Assembly (NCBI GenBank): GCA_900155495.1
Contig: FTLJ01000584.1
Location: forward strand, 1-30,605
Length of the DNA stretch: 30,605 bases
DNA from: Porogramme epimiltina
Taxonomy: Eukaryota; Basidiomycota; Agaricomycetes; Polyporales; Polyporaceae
Direction of reading: 5' to 3'
How positions within the stretch are numbered: the stretch's first letter is position 1; each line of letters begins with the position of its first letter. The notes below the pieces were generated by a model. It searched no databases. It was not told the origin of the DNA and worked only from the letters and a program-made list of their open reading frames with translations. The translations under genes were made by a program, and so were the position numbers. Below, one piece after another: positions 1 through 9,571 of this stretch.

Positions 1-345
1 TTGAGCAGGCTGGGGCAGCTCGAGGAGGACGCAGCAACGCCCGATATTCAGGGCGTGTTGCACACTTGATGGGGAGGCAAGACTGGAGCACGGAGTAACG
101 CACCAACACACCCGAAATTTCGGGCGTGTTGCGCGCTTGATTGAGAGGCAAACCTCAAGCACGAAGTCGCACACAAACACGCCCGAAATTTCGGGCGTGT
201 TGCGTGCTTGAGCAGGCCGGGGCAGCTCGAGGAGGACGCAACACGCCCGAAATTTCGGGCGTGTTGCGCGCTTGATCGAAAGGCAAACTTGGAGCACGGT
301 GCAACACACAAACACGCCCGAAATTCAGGGCGTGTTGCGCGCGCT
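1..345. repeat. Palindromic minisatellite array, five copies, ~70-bp period
   Basis: Five copies of an inverted repeat with half-site AACACGCCCGAAA followed by its own complement. Copies lie at 36-59, 105-130, 176-201, 240-265 and 311-336, with centres 64-71 bp apart. Copy 4 extends to a perfect 32-bp palindrome (237-268), copy 3 is a perfect 26-bp palindrome, copy 2 has one mismatch, and copies 1 and 5 share a TTCAGGG variant on the right arm. The spacers are themselves repeated in two types: a short GAGCAGG-CTCGAGGAGGACGC type (1-35 and 209-239) and a longer type containing GCTTGAT, GAGGCAA and GAGCACG (after copies 1, 2 and 4). The array probably continues left of the window. Peptides read from it are repetitive and not gene-like. 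Confidence 0.9.
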
Positions 346-432
346 TGAGCTGAGTCGCGATCAAAGCACAGACGCTGATTGCCTTTTTAGGCTCGGCTAG
401 CTCTCCCAACCCCAGTGCTAACCCGGGGTGAG

Positions 433-1341
433 TTACAAGAACCCCCTATCAATCGTGGCGCGCGGGCGTGGGTGCAGGTGGTGGTGCTCGTCGTCCTCGT
501 TCGCGCTCGACCCGGGCAGCGTCGCGAGGCCAGGGGGCGCCGGCCCGCGCGGTGTCGAGCGCGAGGAAGGGTGGTACGGCGAGCCGCCGTCGCAGTCGTA
601 GTCGCGGTCGTGGCGCGTGTAGCTGCTCTGCGACAGCAGGTGCGTGCACGTCGGCCCGAGCCGCGCGCCCGTTGGATCAGCACCGTGGACGGGGAGCGTG
701 TCCGAACGATGGACCGAACGGTCGGAGCCTTGCGAGCCGCCGCTGCTGCGCCCGTTGATGTTGATGGTTCGGACGCCAGTGGTGCGGATGTCGGCCTGCG
801 AGAACGAACGTTCGAATTAGGCCCATTGCTCTTGGAGCATGCAGAGGTGGGCCTTGGCTTCCCTGTGGATCGATTCTGCACGCGCTGGGCGGTTATCGTA
901 TTCGAGGAAGGCCTTACGGGCGGTCCCGGAGAGGTGGGGCTTAGAGGAGACCTAAGCCAGTGGCAGGGGGCGACTGAGCGGAGAACTGGAATGTGGCGAA
1001 GAGTCCCTCGGCTTCCACTGCGCATTGCCTCATGAGCGAGAGCTCATCCTTGACAGCTTCGGATTCTTGGAGGGCATTGGTGAAGGGGCCGGAGAGCTGG
1101 GACGGTGGGGAGACAGGAGCGGGGGCGAGCCATTGGTGTGGAGGGCAGCGTCGGGGAACGGCGGGCGGGGGCAGCTGCGGTGGGGGAGACATGCCTCACA
1201 CCCTGTGGTGACGGATGGGAACGCGGAGAGCGGAGAGGGCGAGCTGAGGCGTCCGCGGAGAGGTGCTGCTTCGTCGTCGCGACCAGGAGGGTGGGGGACG
1301 GAGCGGGCGAGCTGCTTGTAGCTCTCCTTGCTTGCCATCAT
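433..1341 (-). pseudogene. Disrupted coding region, copy 1 of a local duplicate
   Basis: A coding-like frame with GC-rich third positions runs on the minus strand from about 940 down to a TAA at 433-435. It contains KAFLEYDNR, LQEQWA, SQADIRTTGVRT and the C-terminus ATIDRGFL. An in-frame TAA stands where the second copy encodes Asp (LQEQWADFERW), so the frame is broken there. Upstream, in other frames, are a segment ending DELSLMRQCAVEAEGLFATF (about 945-1190) and an N-terminal-like segment MASKESYKQLARSVPHPPG starting near 1341. I could not join these with convincing GT-AG introns. The family is not recognised; the sequence is helical and Gln/Glu-rich. It may be a pseudogene or a gene with introns I misread. 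Confidence 0.5.
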
Positions 1342-1699
1342 GGCCGAGGGGGACCGGATGGGAGAGGGAGGGAGGATGGGGCTACACATGGTCTTGGCTT
1401 GCTCAAGACTGGCGGGCGCGAAGGGGGACGTGAGGGGAGGGACATACTTATATGCTGTCCATCTTCCCATAATGCCCTCCAGCCCTCCGTGTGCATGGTG
1501 GCGGTGGCAGAGCAGGGGAAAGAAGGGGCGAGGTAGTGGCGGCAGAGAGTGAGCGAACGATGCGTAGAGAGAGACGTGCGTCCCGGACGCACACCCGCGT
1601 GGTGCTTTTACAAGCGCCCATCTCTCTGCGTGCGCGTGCGGCCAGTCTTCACACTTTGGGCTCGCGCGTGAGCTCCAATCCTCATATACGAGAAACTAC

Positions 1700-2263
1700 G
1701 GACCCTCGTTACCTAATGGCAATAGTGCGGGAGAACTGGGAGCATACGTCGGAGGTGCGGATGTCGGCCTGAGAGGACCAGCGTTCGAAATCGGCCCACT
1801 GCTCTTGGAGCATGCAGAGGCCGTGTCGCGAGCTCGTTCAGCGCGCTTTGCGTAATCTTGGGAGTCGAAGATGGCCTTGTTGGCGGCCTTGGAGAGGAGG
1901 AGCCCTAGGATGAGCCCGGGGGATGCTGTGGGGGGGGCAATCACGCGCCTTCGTAGCTGCACTTAGCGCGCGCTGCTCACTACAGGCGGTCGCAGCTTGC
2001 GCGCGGGTGTACAGTCATGCCGTCCGGTTTCGCCACGCGAGTGCCGTTTGAGACAGCGGGGGCGGGAAAGTGGGTGAAGAAGCCAGGAGGGTGGGGAACG
2101 GGGAGAGTGTGAACTGCTTGTATTCCACCCCGCCTGCCGTGTTGATTAAGGGGGCGAGGCGGGAGAAGGCGAGTGTGGAGCGATGCGCAAACGGAGACGT
2201 ACGCCCTCGTTGCTGAATTGAAGTTAGTATCGGTGTAGAAGATGGTGTCAAGGATGAGCACAA
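1700..2263 (-). pseudogene. Disrupted coding region, copy 2 of a local duplicate
   Basis: This is a second, diverged copy of the 433-1341 region in the same orientation. Shared nucleotide tracts include the stretch around 1758-1818 (compare 784-846), which encodes LQEQWADFERWSSQADIRT. Upstream in another frame is SKAANKAIFDSQDYAKRAER, matching the KAFLEYDNR segment of copy 1. A tract near 2085-2135 encodes VPHPPG, matching the amino-terminal VPHPPG of copy 1. The two well-conserved segments are in different frames, so a frameshift separates them and no continuous protein can be read. The product family is unknown. Confidence 0.45.
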
Positions 2264-2707
2264 CTCAACGTGACATGATGGTGCGGACTCACATAGGCAA
2301 TCGGATTAGCTCAGCTATGAAGAACGGGCGGACGAGTTCGTGAAGTGACTGCTACGGGCCCCATTTGCAAGGGTGGCTTAAAGGCTGGGATTGGAGGCGG
2401 TGGGCGTAGAAGGAGGCGGCAGAGAACAGAGGAGAGACGGAGGGGGACGTGTGCAGGGCGACCCAGGGGGTATATCTTGTGAACATGAGGTCAGCTGTCT
2501 CAGACTTGCCGACAACAGGTGCCACACAGCTGGAGAAGGTGGGCTGTCCGCGCTGCTGCCTTGCTTGGTAACGTGGTAAATATTTGTACGATTGAGTAGA
2601 GCTACATATGACACAGAAAGAGCAGGGTACACAATAATAATACTCAGCAAGGAGAACACGATGAGCAGGGGATAGGAGGATAGCGTGACGATAAACAACA
2701 TTCGATA

Positions 2708-3068
2708 TCATCTGAGCCGGTGGATTGTCGGGTGGCTGCGACACAACACAGTTGAGCGTGTCGTGTCGTGATTAAAGCAAGGAAGCAACTCACCTCGTAC
2801 TCCACAAATAGTACGCCGTGCTGAAGCTCGCGAGCATAGCGCACGCCAGTAGGGCAACGAGCAACGCCATCCGTTTCTCGTAGGATGCCGGAACAAAATG
2901 AGTCCCCTGAACGCCCGAAGTGGGCGTATGGGGATCTGACGCGGATGCACGGAGGCGAGATTTTGAACGAGGGCGAGTAGGAGGAGCGCGTAAGCGATAG
3001 GAGCCCTTCTCCAGAGAGAGGGACGGGGACGCTTGCGCGTGCTTGATGCTAGGTAGCGGAAATGGCAT
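2708..3068 (-). CDS. Small single-pass membrane protein, hypothetical
   Basis: The CDS is the complement of join(2708..2735,2794..3068), 100 aa. The intron (2736-2793, 58 nt) starts GTGAGT and ends GCAG, both canonical. The protein has a basic, Ser/Arg/Pro-rich N-terminal region (about residues 1-66) and a hydrophobic segment near residues 67-85 (ALLVALLACAMLASFSTAYY), followed by a short tail after the intron ending HRLR. This layout suggests a tail-anchored or single-pass membrane protein, but I recognise no family. Downstream on the same strand (2378-2701) is a hydrophobic ORF preceded by an in-frame TGA, so I treat it as 3' untranslated sequence. The start is the only Met upstream of the basic region. 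Confidence 0.45.
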
Positions 3069-3997
3069 GGTGGGATGGCAGCAGGATGGTCAGGGTTTGT
3101 GCACTTGAGGGCCCACTATCAGAAGCCTAGCATGACAAGTGTAAATGTGAGAAACGGCGAAGAGCGTACATGCTATAACGCACCTCGGAGTATCTCCCAC
3201 GTTCAAGAGCCTCCTTCGACAGCTCCTTTTGACGAGATGGGTTTGTGGGGAGTTTGCAGAAGGGCGAACTTGAGGTGTAGGCGGAAATCGAACTGGCGTG
3301 ATGTGTGCTTGGACTGGACGCGGAGGCTGACAGACTCTATGCTTTGGCCAGTGTGCGGTAAGCAGGGAAGGATACAAGTGTTTGCAGATGCCAAGCAGTG
3401 TTACTGTGTCGTAGATATCCCAAACGAGGGGAACGAGGAGTGGACAGTGGGCGATGAGATGGGGGGCAGAAGCAGGGGGTGCGGCAGGCGCCTACCCCAC
3501 ATCCGACACGCGCGAGTCGTGTGGTGCTCCGGATCCACGATCATTCGATCAACCCGACCAACGCATCCCACAAGTCTAAGGCCTTCACGTCGCGGGGAGA
3601 TTTCGAAACGTTTCATTTCATGTGCGCACGAAATATACGACAGGAGATGCATAGCAAGCAGGAAGCCTACGTAGCGAGAGAGCGACGTATAATGTGCGAG
3701 AGTGCGTATAGTGCAGGCGTAACGAGTGAGCAAGTACAGTACTAAGTCAGGGAGGGCAGTAGTAGGTAGGTTTCCGGGAAGAATGAGTACTCCGTAAGTA
3801 TGAGTAAGCGAGCGAGAGAGGAGATGAGATAGGCACGTATGTACGTAGATGACCGAGACCGAGAGCCATGCGAGTCCGTGCGGGGGTAAAAATACAATGC
3901 ACCGTACAAAGTCCCAACCGTCGCGCGGTCATTCATAGAGCGGGCGCAACCAAAGGCAAAGCACAGAAAAGAAAAGAAATCAAAAGTCACGGGCGGT
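3069..3997. other. Intergenic stretch without a supported gene
   Basis: This stretch lies between the small membrane-protein gene start and the protease stop codon. Open frames exist on both strands (for example 3075-3674 plus and 3401-3733 minus) but they overlap each other and lack splice structure, recognisable motifs or codon bias. The part next to 3998 (about 3740-3997) is probably the 3' untranslated region of the minus-strand protease gene. It has lower GC and short GTAGGTAGG and GAGTAAG repeats. Confidence 0.5.
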
Positions 3998-6900
3998 TCA
4001 TGACATCCGTTCGTGCCCGACATCCGATACCCTTGAGTCGTTCAGCGGTAGCGGAGCACTGTGGGTCAATGTTTGTGGTGAAGTCGCTTCAGCCTGGTGC
4101 ACTTGTCGTAGCGGGGAACGCGGCGTGAGTGGCGGCGGATCCTCTGCGCCAGGAGTGGGTAGTGGGCTCCCCGGTACGCTCAGGCTGTCGAACCGGTCCC
4201 TTCCCCTCGCTGTCCCAATGCCGACCATGCTGCGCGGGCTGTCGAGCGCGAACTCTGCGATGTCCGCTGACCCACGCTGCCCCGCGCTCGAGTTCGAGAG
4301 TGACCGACCATGCGCAAGGAGTGGCGCCTCGGGGCTCGGACCGCCGCTGAGCGTGCGCGTATGCGAGCGCGTCGAGTAGCTTGACTCTCTCCGCGCCGCC
4401 TTAGGGAGCGGGCTGAGCATGAGCTGGCTGTCGCGACGCGCCGCGTCGTCGATAAGTGTGTCGTCCCAAGCGTCGAAGAACGCATGCTTCATCGGCGTCC
4501 CGGGCGTGTCCGGATGGTCACGCATGAGCGCGCCAAACTCGTCGACCTTCTTGCCAGCTACGGCTGAGCCCCCGGACTCGACGCGCGTGAGGGCGGTGTC
4601 GTCCGTCATGTTCGTGCGGCGGTACGCCTCGTACCTGCGCCGCCGGAGCTCGTCTTCGCTCGGTTCGCCGTCGTCGCCGCTTCCTTCGGACCTGGACTTG
4701 CGTCGTGTGGGGCCGTAGCCCGCCGCACCCACCGCACCAAGGGCGTACCCGTCCTTGCCGTCTGCGAAGGCAGCCTGTGCACGTTCACGCGCGTACTTGC
4801 GCTTCATGAACGCCCACCGCGCGCCGAATAGGACGAAACAGAGGCCGAAGAAACCAAGGAGGCCAATGAGGACTTCAATGCCGACTGATAGTCCCTTGGA
4901 CGATGAGCCGATGGGCGTGTGTGCGACGGTGCCGAGGGGCTGTCGAAGAACGCGGACCTGGTTGAACTCTTCTGCGGCGGTGGCGGGGTCTGTGAGGCCG
5001 AGTAAACCGAGGCGCGGACGATCGGCATTGTCGCCGTTGGGAGGAAACGTGCCGTTGTCGAAGGGCTGATCGTACGCGAGAACAGTGTACGTGTTTCGCA
5101 GGAACGGGACACCGAGAATCATATCAGCCTCGGTTAACTGAAAGTTGGGGGTTTGGGACGTGGTCTGGATGACACCGATGCAATCGTCGGACGTCGCGTC
5201 GTTTGGGGGGTAGTAAGACATGTCGAGAGGGTGGAGGGGTATAGATGTGCGGTTATCGAGCTGAATTGTCATGTTGATGGGGGTTGTGCACGATATATAG
5301 ACTGCGAGCCATGCATAAGCGGCTGACGAGTTGAAAAGAAGGGGACACTTACAGTTTCCGTCAGCGGCGGGGCCGATGCCTAACGCGCCGTATATACCGT
5401 TCGCGATCTCCTGCGTGGTGAGGATGACCGGGACGCCCGAGTCGAGGATGGCGGACGGGGTGCCCCCGCTGAAGCTCTCAACCGAAGTTGGTAGAGGAAT
5501 GGTTTTCTTGACGCCATCAACGAAAAGGGTTATGCCTTCTATGCGGCCTTGCCACCAGATGGGACCTCGCGAACTGGCAGAAAGGATGGGGCCGTACTCG
5601 ATTTTGCTGGGATCAGAGACTACCTCCGTGGGATGTCGTCCGATGCCCAGCAACGAGGGAATGGTGTCGGAGCCGGGACGTTCGAGGGAAAGGGAGAAGA
5701 AACGAAAGGGAGGGGCTGACGACGCGGGTGTGATACTGAAGAGGTTAGAGGAGAGAGTGGCGCCGTCTGGCACGTCAGACGTGCTCTGCGGGACTTGTAA
5801 TCCGATGGCGGAACTTGCGGGGAGGGCTAGACCCAAGACGCCGTTAAAGTCTGAGGCAAGCGGTTCGTCCGAGACAGCGCTGGCTGCGACTACAATGGAC
5901 CGAATACGATATGAGTGGAGAACAAGCTGAACGGGGCCAGTAGACTCACCGAGAGCTTGATTAGCGATGCCATACCCTCCTAACCGGACGGAGTCCCATA
6001 CGATGGGCCCATCGACTTCGCCTTGCGCATAGGTGAGCTTGCCATCACGACCGGTGGGCGATGATTGCGACGGGTCGTACTTCTGCCCGCCAACTTGGTT
6101 GCAGAGCGAAGAGGAACATGATGTTGAAGTAAGCCACTGGATGCACACGTTAATGATCGCCGAGGTGAGAAGAAGTGGAAGACTGACCAAGTCTGACGAG
6201 CCGGTGTCAACTTGGACAAGGAATTTGGAGGATCCGGCGCCTAGGAACACCGGGGCGACATAAGATCTGGAAGAAGGAACGGGGTCAGGATGTCAGACAT
6301 ACGTCCGTGGCGACGCCGGTAACCATCGAATTGGAGGGGACGGTTATAGTGCGGCGTAGCTATCGCAATACGGAAGCATAAAGAAGTTGAATTGCATCAC
6401 GGCGAGATGAGCGTGTTTGTTCGTAAATGAACGGAGCGCGGGGGAATCGAGGCCTTGGTGGAGTCGCCGTTGGATGCACCGGGGGCGCAAACTTCGAACG
6501 GACGCGCGCGGGGGGACGTGTTTGGGCAAGCGCTTCGACGGACGCGAAACGAGGGTGGCAGACCATGCGGCCACACGGCGGGCATCGAGTGGGGACTGGG
6601 GTGCTCCGCGGACCTCGCGCGCAACGCTTCTCGCCGGTCATACACGGCATTTGAACGGGTGGTGGACGCGACGACGCTCGCACCGCGAGAGCGACGATCA
6701 CGACGAGGAGCTGCGGCGCGCGAGCAAAGGGAGGGGGGAGAGGAGGGGAAGATGGCGCGCCAAACGAGCCGCGCGTCCTCCTGCGCGCGTGCAGCAATGC
6801 GCTAGCCAAAAAGGAACGGAAACTGGGCAGGGGCAAGGGACGGGACAAGAGCAAGGAAAGAAAAGAAAGACTCACGCTTGGTAGGGGGAGTCTGTGAGGA

Positions 6901-7027
6901 GCTGGAGGTCAATGACGACGCCGTCCTGGCCGCCGTTTCCCTCGTCTCGGCCTGAGATGTCCCTGCCCTTGCCCTTCCATCTTGATGCATGCGGATCCGG
7001 TGTGTTCGCAGGCGGTGGGAGTCGCAT
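3998..7027 (-). CDS. Pepsin-like aspartic protease (family A1) with C-terminal TM anchor
   Basis: The CDS is the complement of join(3998..5301,5353..5889,5950..6136,6188..6266,6876..7027), 752 aa. Introns 2-4 are 51, 60 and 51 nt; intron 1 is 609 nt. It is predicted to be an acid endopeptidase held in the plasma or vesicle membrane with the catalytic domain outside. Seen directly: first active site VDTGSSDLW (Asp71, restored by splicing intron 2), second active site AILDSG (Asp289), the A1 signature ILGVPFLRNTYTVLAYD near residue 380, a TM helix at about 457-480, then a basic RWAFMKRKYAR stop-transfer and a Ser/Pro-rich tail of about 270 residues. The N-terminus is uncertain. The exon ending VVIDLQLLTDSPYQA fits the family, but the frame's Met at 7027 gives no signal peptide. 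A signal-like ORF (MNLAYFSPLLHLLLL, Met at 7206) lies just upstream in another frame, so a further 5' exon is likely. Confidence 0.9.
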
Positions 7028-8769
7028 GGCGGCACGGTGGTGGCCAATCCGCGGCGCGGCGCGGGGTGCGGGGAAACGGGGTTGCCGGAGGGGGTATTAG
7101 AGGAAGAGGAGAGGAGGGAGGAACGAGCGTCGGGCTGTGCGCGGGGCAGCGGGGGGTGGGGGAGGAGGAGGAGGTGAAGGAGAGGAGAGAAGTATGCAAG
7201 GTTCATGAGCACATGTGGCCGGTGTGGGGAGGCCACTCGACGCCGTCGGAACCAACCTCGACAGATCCCAGTCCACAGGCGCCCGCGCCCCGAGCCCTCT
7301 CCTCTTCCCACACGCTCTCCGCTCCCCGCCTCCGCCCCGGCCTCTCCGCCGTCCTCGGCCCCTCCCCCACCGTCGCGCCCCCCGCGCTCGCTGCCCTCGA
7401 CGTCGCGCACGCTGGCCAGCGGGCGAAAACGGGCGTCGGGGACATTTCTCCGGACGTGCCTGGCCGGCGCCCGGCGCGACCAGACATTCAGTCGGCGTCG
7501 CGTCCACTCGCCCACATTCCCGACCCCGACCCTTGTCTCGCCACCGCGCCCCGATCTCATCGACCATCGCGGGGTACGCCCAGCCGCAGTCTCGATCCCC
7601 TTTGACCTACTCCGGCACCGATTGCCACTCCCCGCACCGCCATCTCCGCCTCCTCTTTCTTCCCCTCCCCCCTTCATCACCTCTTGGCACCTCCTCCTTC
7701 CAGCCGCGGCGCAAACGTGCTCGTCGTCATCTGACAAACCAGACCTCACCTCCTCCCCGGACCCAGCGCTGATTCCAGTTTCTGCGCGCTGTTCAGCGTT
7801 CGGCCTACCACACATCACCGGTCTCACGGCTACAGATCCCGGCATGGTCGCGGCTTTGCCCCTCCCGCCACCTTCGACGCGTCTCGTGGGCCGCCACTCT
7901 CCTGAAAGTCGCACCCTCCCGTCGGACGCGCCGCCGTAACGACGTCTTGTCCTCGGCTAGCGTCCTCGTGCCTGATGCCTCACTGACTCGACGGTCCGAT
8001 GCGGTCGGGCGTTCAGTATACAGTTCATTCATAAATCAGCAGCCGGTGGCGCCGTTCCTCCTACACCAGCGTCCACAGTGTGTGCGAGGACAGCCTCCTA
8101 TAGCTTGAACCTTGTACCTATCACTGATAGTCTATAAGACGACTTTGTGCGTGTCTCTCGTGCTTACCGGAACATACAACAACACTCTCGGTCGCGTTAG
8201 TCGCGGACCTCAGTATACGATACGCCCGGAAGTCACACCTATCCCATACTTCGCCGGACGTCGTGTGCGACTCATCTCCATCGCGACTCTCGAAGCGCGA
8301 CATCAGTACGTCCTGGCAGCGATTGCGAGAGAATCGTGCACCGCCCCGACACGTTATCAGAGCCGAAGCCGTGGCTAGAGCGCAGCGAAACTTGCAATGT
8401 CAGCGTGTGTCGCCAGATTAGGCGTAGAAATGGCCGAAATGTGCGGGACAACATACCGACGTGGGAGGACAAGTTGCGCTCCCGGCCCATGTCGGCACAT
8501 TTGTCGCCAAACGCATGCAAAACGCGTCGCCGCTCGGGGTCGAAAGCCTTATGTGTGGATAGAAGCCAGCCCGCGCATTGCAGGACGCACGTCCCCCACC
8601 GACACAGCTTCAGCCACGGCGATCAGTTGGATTCCCCGCCCGAGGCAAGCGGGCCCGAGCAAGCAGTACCTTCGTACCTACGGCGCGTCATCAGCATTCC
8701 ACCAAGCTCGCATCTCGCCCGAGCTGTGCAGCGCGCACCTATGAATAGCGTGCTGACGTTCCTCCGCGT
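7028..8769. other. GC-rich, pyrimidine-rich intergenic region, no confident gene
   Basis: From about 7200 to 7940 the plus strand is pyrimidine-rich and nearly free of stops in all three frames, and the minus strand is also open (to 7914). The resulting peptides are Pro/Ser/Arg-rich and share no motifs with known families, so the openness reflects base composition rather than selection. The part next to 7028-7206 probably holds the promoter, 5' untranslated region or a signal-peptide exon of the protease. From 7950 to 8769 the composition becomes more balanced and I see nothing that stands out as coding or RNA. Confidence 0.5.
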
Positions 8770-9255
8770 CTAGTCGCAGTTGCTTAACGAACACACGGTA
8801 GTCGCGCGTTCGGCATCGTCAGCGTCCGCGCGCACTGGAACGACTTCGCCGTCAGCGCTCAGTGTCGACTGCGCGGAGCCGGCCATCGAGACGCTTGGGC
8901 GAGCGCGGAAGGAAGTATGTAAGATGGCACGGAGAGCTCTCTCCGTCGTGTTAGAAATCGAGCGGCGCAAGTTTCGACGCAGACGCTCAACAGTAGATCT
9001 ATCCAAATGGAGGCGAATCAGTGCAAACGAAAGGGGTTTGGGGCATAGGCAGTGTAGTAGAGCCACTGACAGAGTAGCGTATTCAACACTGAGGGCATTG
9101 GCGGCTGCGATGACACCCCAGCGGAATGTGGATGCCACCGCGTCGCGGCGACGAGCTCCGACCTCGGACGACGAAGTAGCGTTTCCATGGCTCTCGGCCG
9201 AAGATGTCCTGAAAGGTTCGGTGTTAGGAAGATACATTCTACTAGATGGATTCAT
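8770..9255 (-). CDS. Hypothetical single-exon ORF, weak candidate
   Basis: This is an uninterrupted 161-aa minus-strand frame from Met at 9255 to TAG at 8770. It has a moderately hydrophobic stretch (GVIAAANALSVEYATLSVAL) around residues 48-67 and a basic segment (VERLRRNLRRS) after it, followed by an acidic C-terminus. No family is recognised. The opposite strand is also open over the same interval (8780-9397), so it is not certain which, if either, is real. In its favour, it would be divergent from the 2H phosphoesterase gene at 9572, sharing a 316-bp putative promoter interval. It could equally be chance openness. Confidence 0.27.
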   Translation of the reverse strand: MNPSSRMYLPNTEPFRTSSAESHGNATSSSEVGARRRDAVASTFRWGVIAAANALSVEYATLSVALLHCLCPKPLSFALIRLHLDRSTVERLRRNLRRSISNTTERALRAILHTSFRARPSVSMAGSAQSTLSADGEVVPVRADADDAERATTVCSLSNCD

Positions 9256-9571
9256 TTGTGCACGCTACCTTGGAAATGACGGACGCGATGTCAATGGTGA
9301 CCGCCCATGTCCCATGTGCCCGTTCACCCTGCCGGCGTTGTGGTGGTCGAACACAAGGCGATTTGCGCATGAGGCTCCCGCCTCCATTCTCTGGTAAGCG
9401 ACGGGGCGCACGGGCCGGGTCAACGATCAGAGCCTCCGCCGCCTCCGGCCGGCGTGCGAGGCTGCGGCTTCGACAAGGATGCTTCTTCCTGCAGCGCTCA
9501 CCACAACTCGCTCACTCCTCATACCCCATTCTCGATATCAACAAATTGCTCTCCACTATACCCTGTTTGCT

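Noticed and set aside
1..345. CRISPR-like array
   Set aside because: The context is eukaryotic, the repeats are perfect palindromes, and the spacers are themselves repeated in two classes and not unique; no cas-like genes are present.
415..1035. Plus-strand 206-aa ORF
   Set aside because: It is antisense to a codon-biased minus-strand frame that has a family-like duplicate; the plus-strand peptide is Arg/Val/Ala-rich with no motif.
2378..2701. Minus-strand hydrophobic ORF (several TM-like stretches)
   Set aside because: The sequence is AT-richer than the genes here, lacks codon bias, and is preceded by an in-frame TGA after the spliced membrane-protein exon; it is probably 3' untranslated sequence.
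5331..5930. Plus-strand 199-aa ORF
   Set aside because: It lies entirely antisense to the catalytic domain of the aspartic protease, whose motifs and introns are clear.
6802..7914. Minus-strand 370-aa ORF
   Set aside because: It reads through the protease first-exon region in the wrong frame and through GC-rich spacer; the composition is Gly/Arg/Pro with no domain. Only its MNLAYFSPLLHLLLL piece is kept as a possible signal exon.
7205..7939. Plus-strand 244-aa ORF and its overlapping frames
   Set aside because: All three plus frames and a minus frame are open together, which is a base-composition effect; there are no motifs or splice sites.
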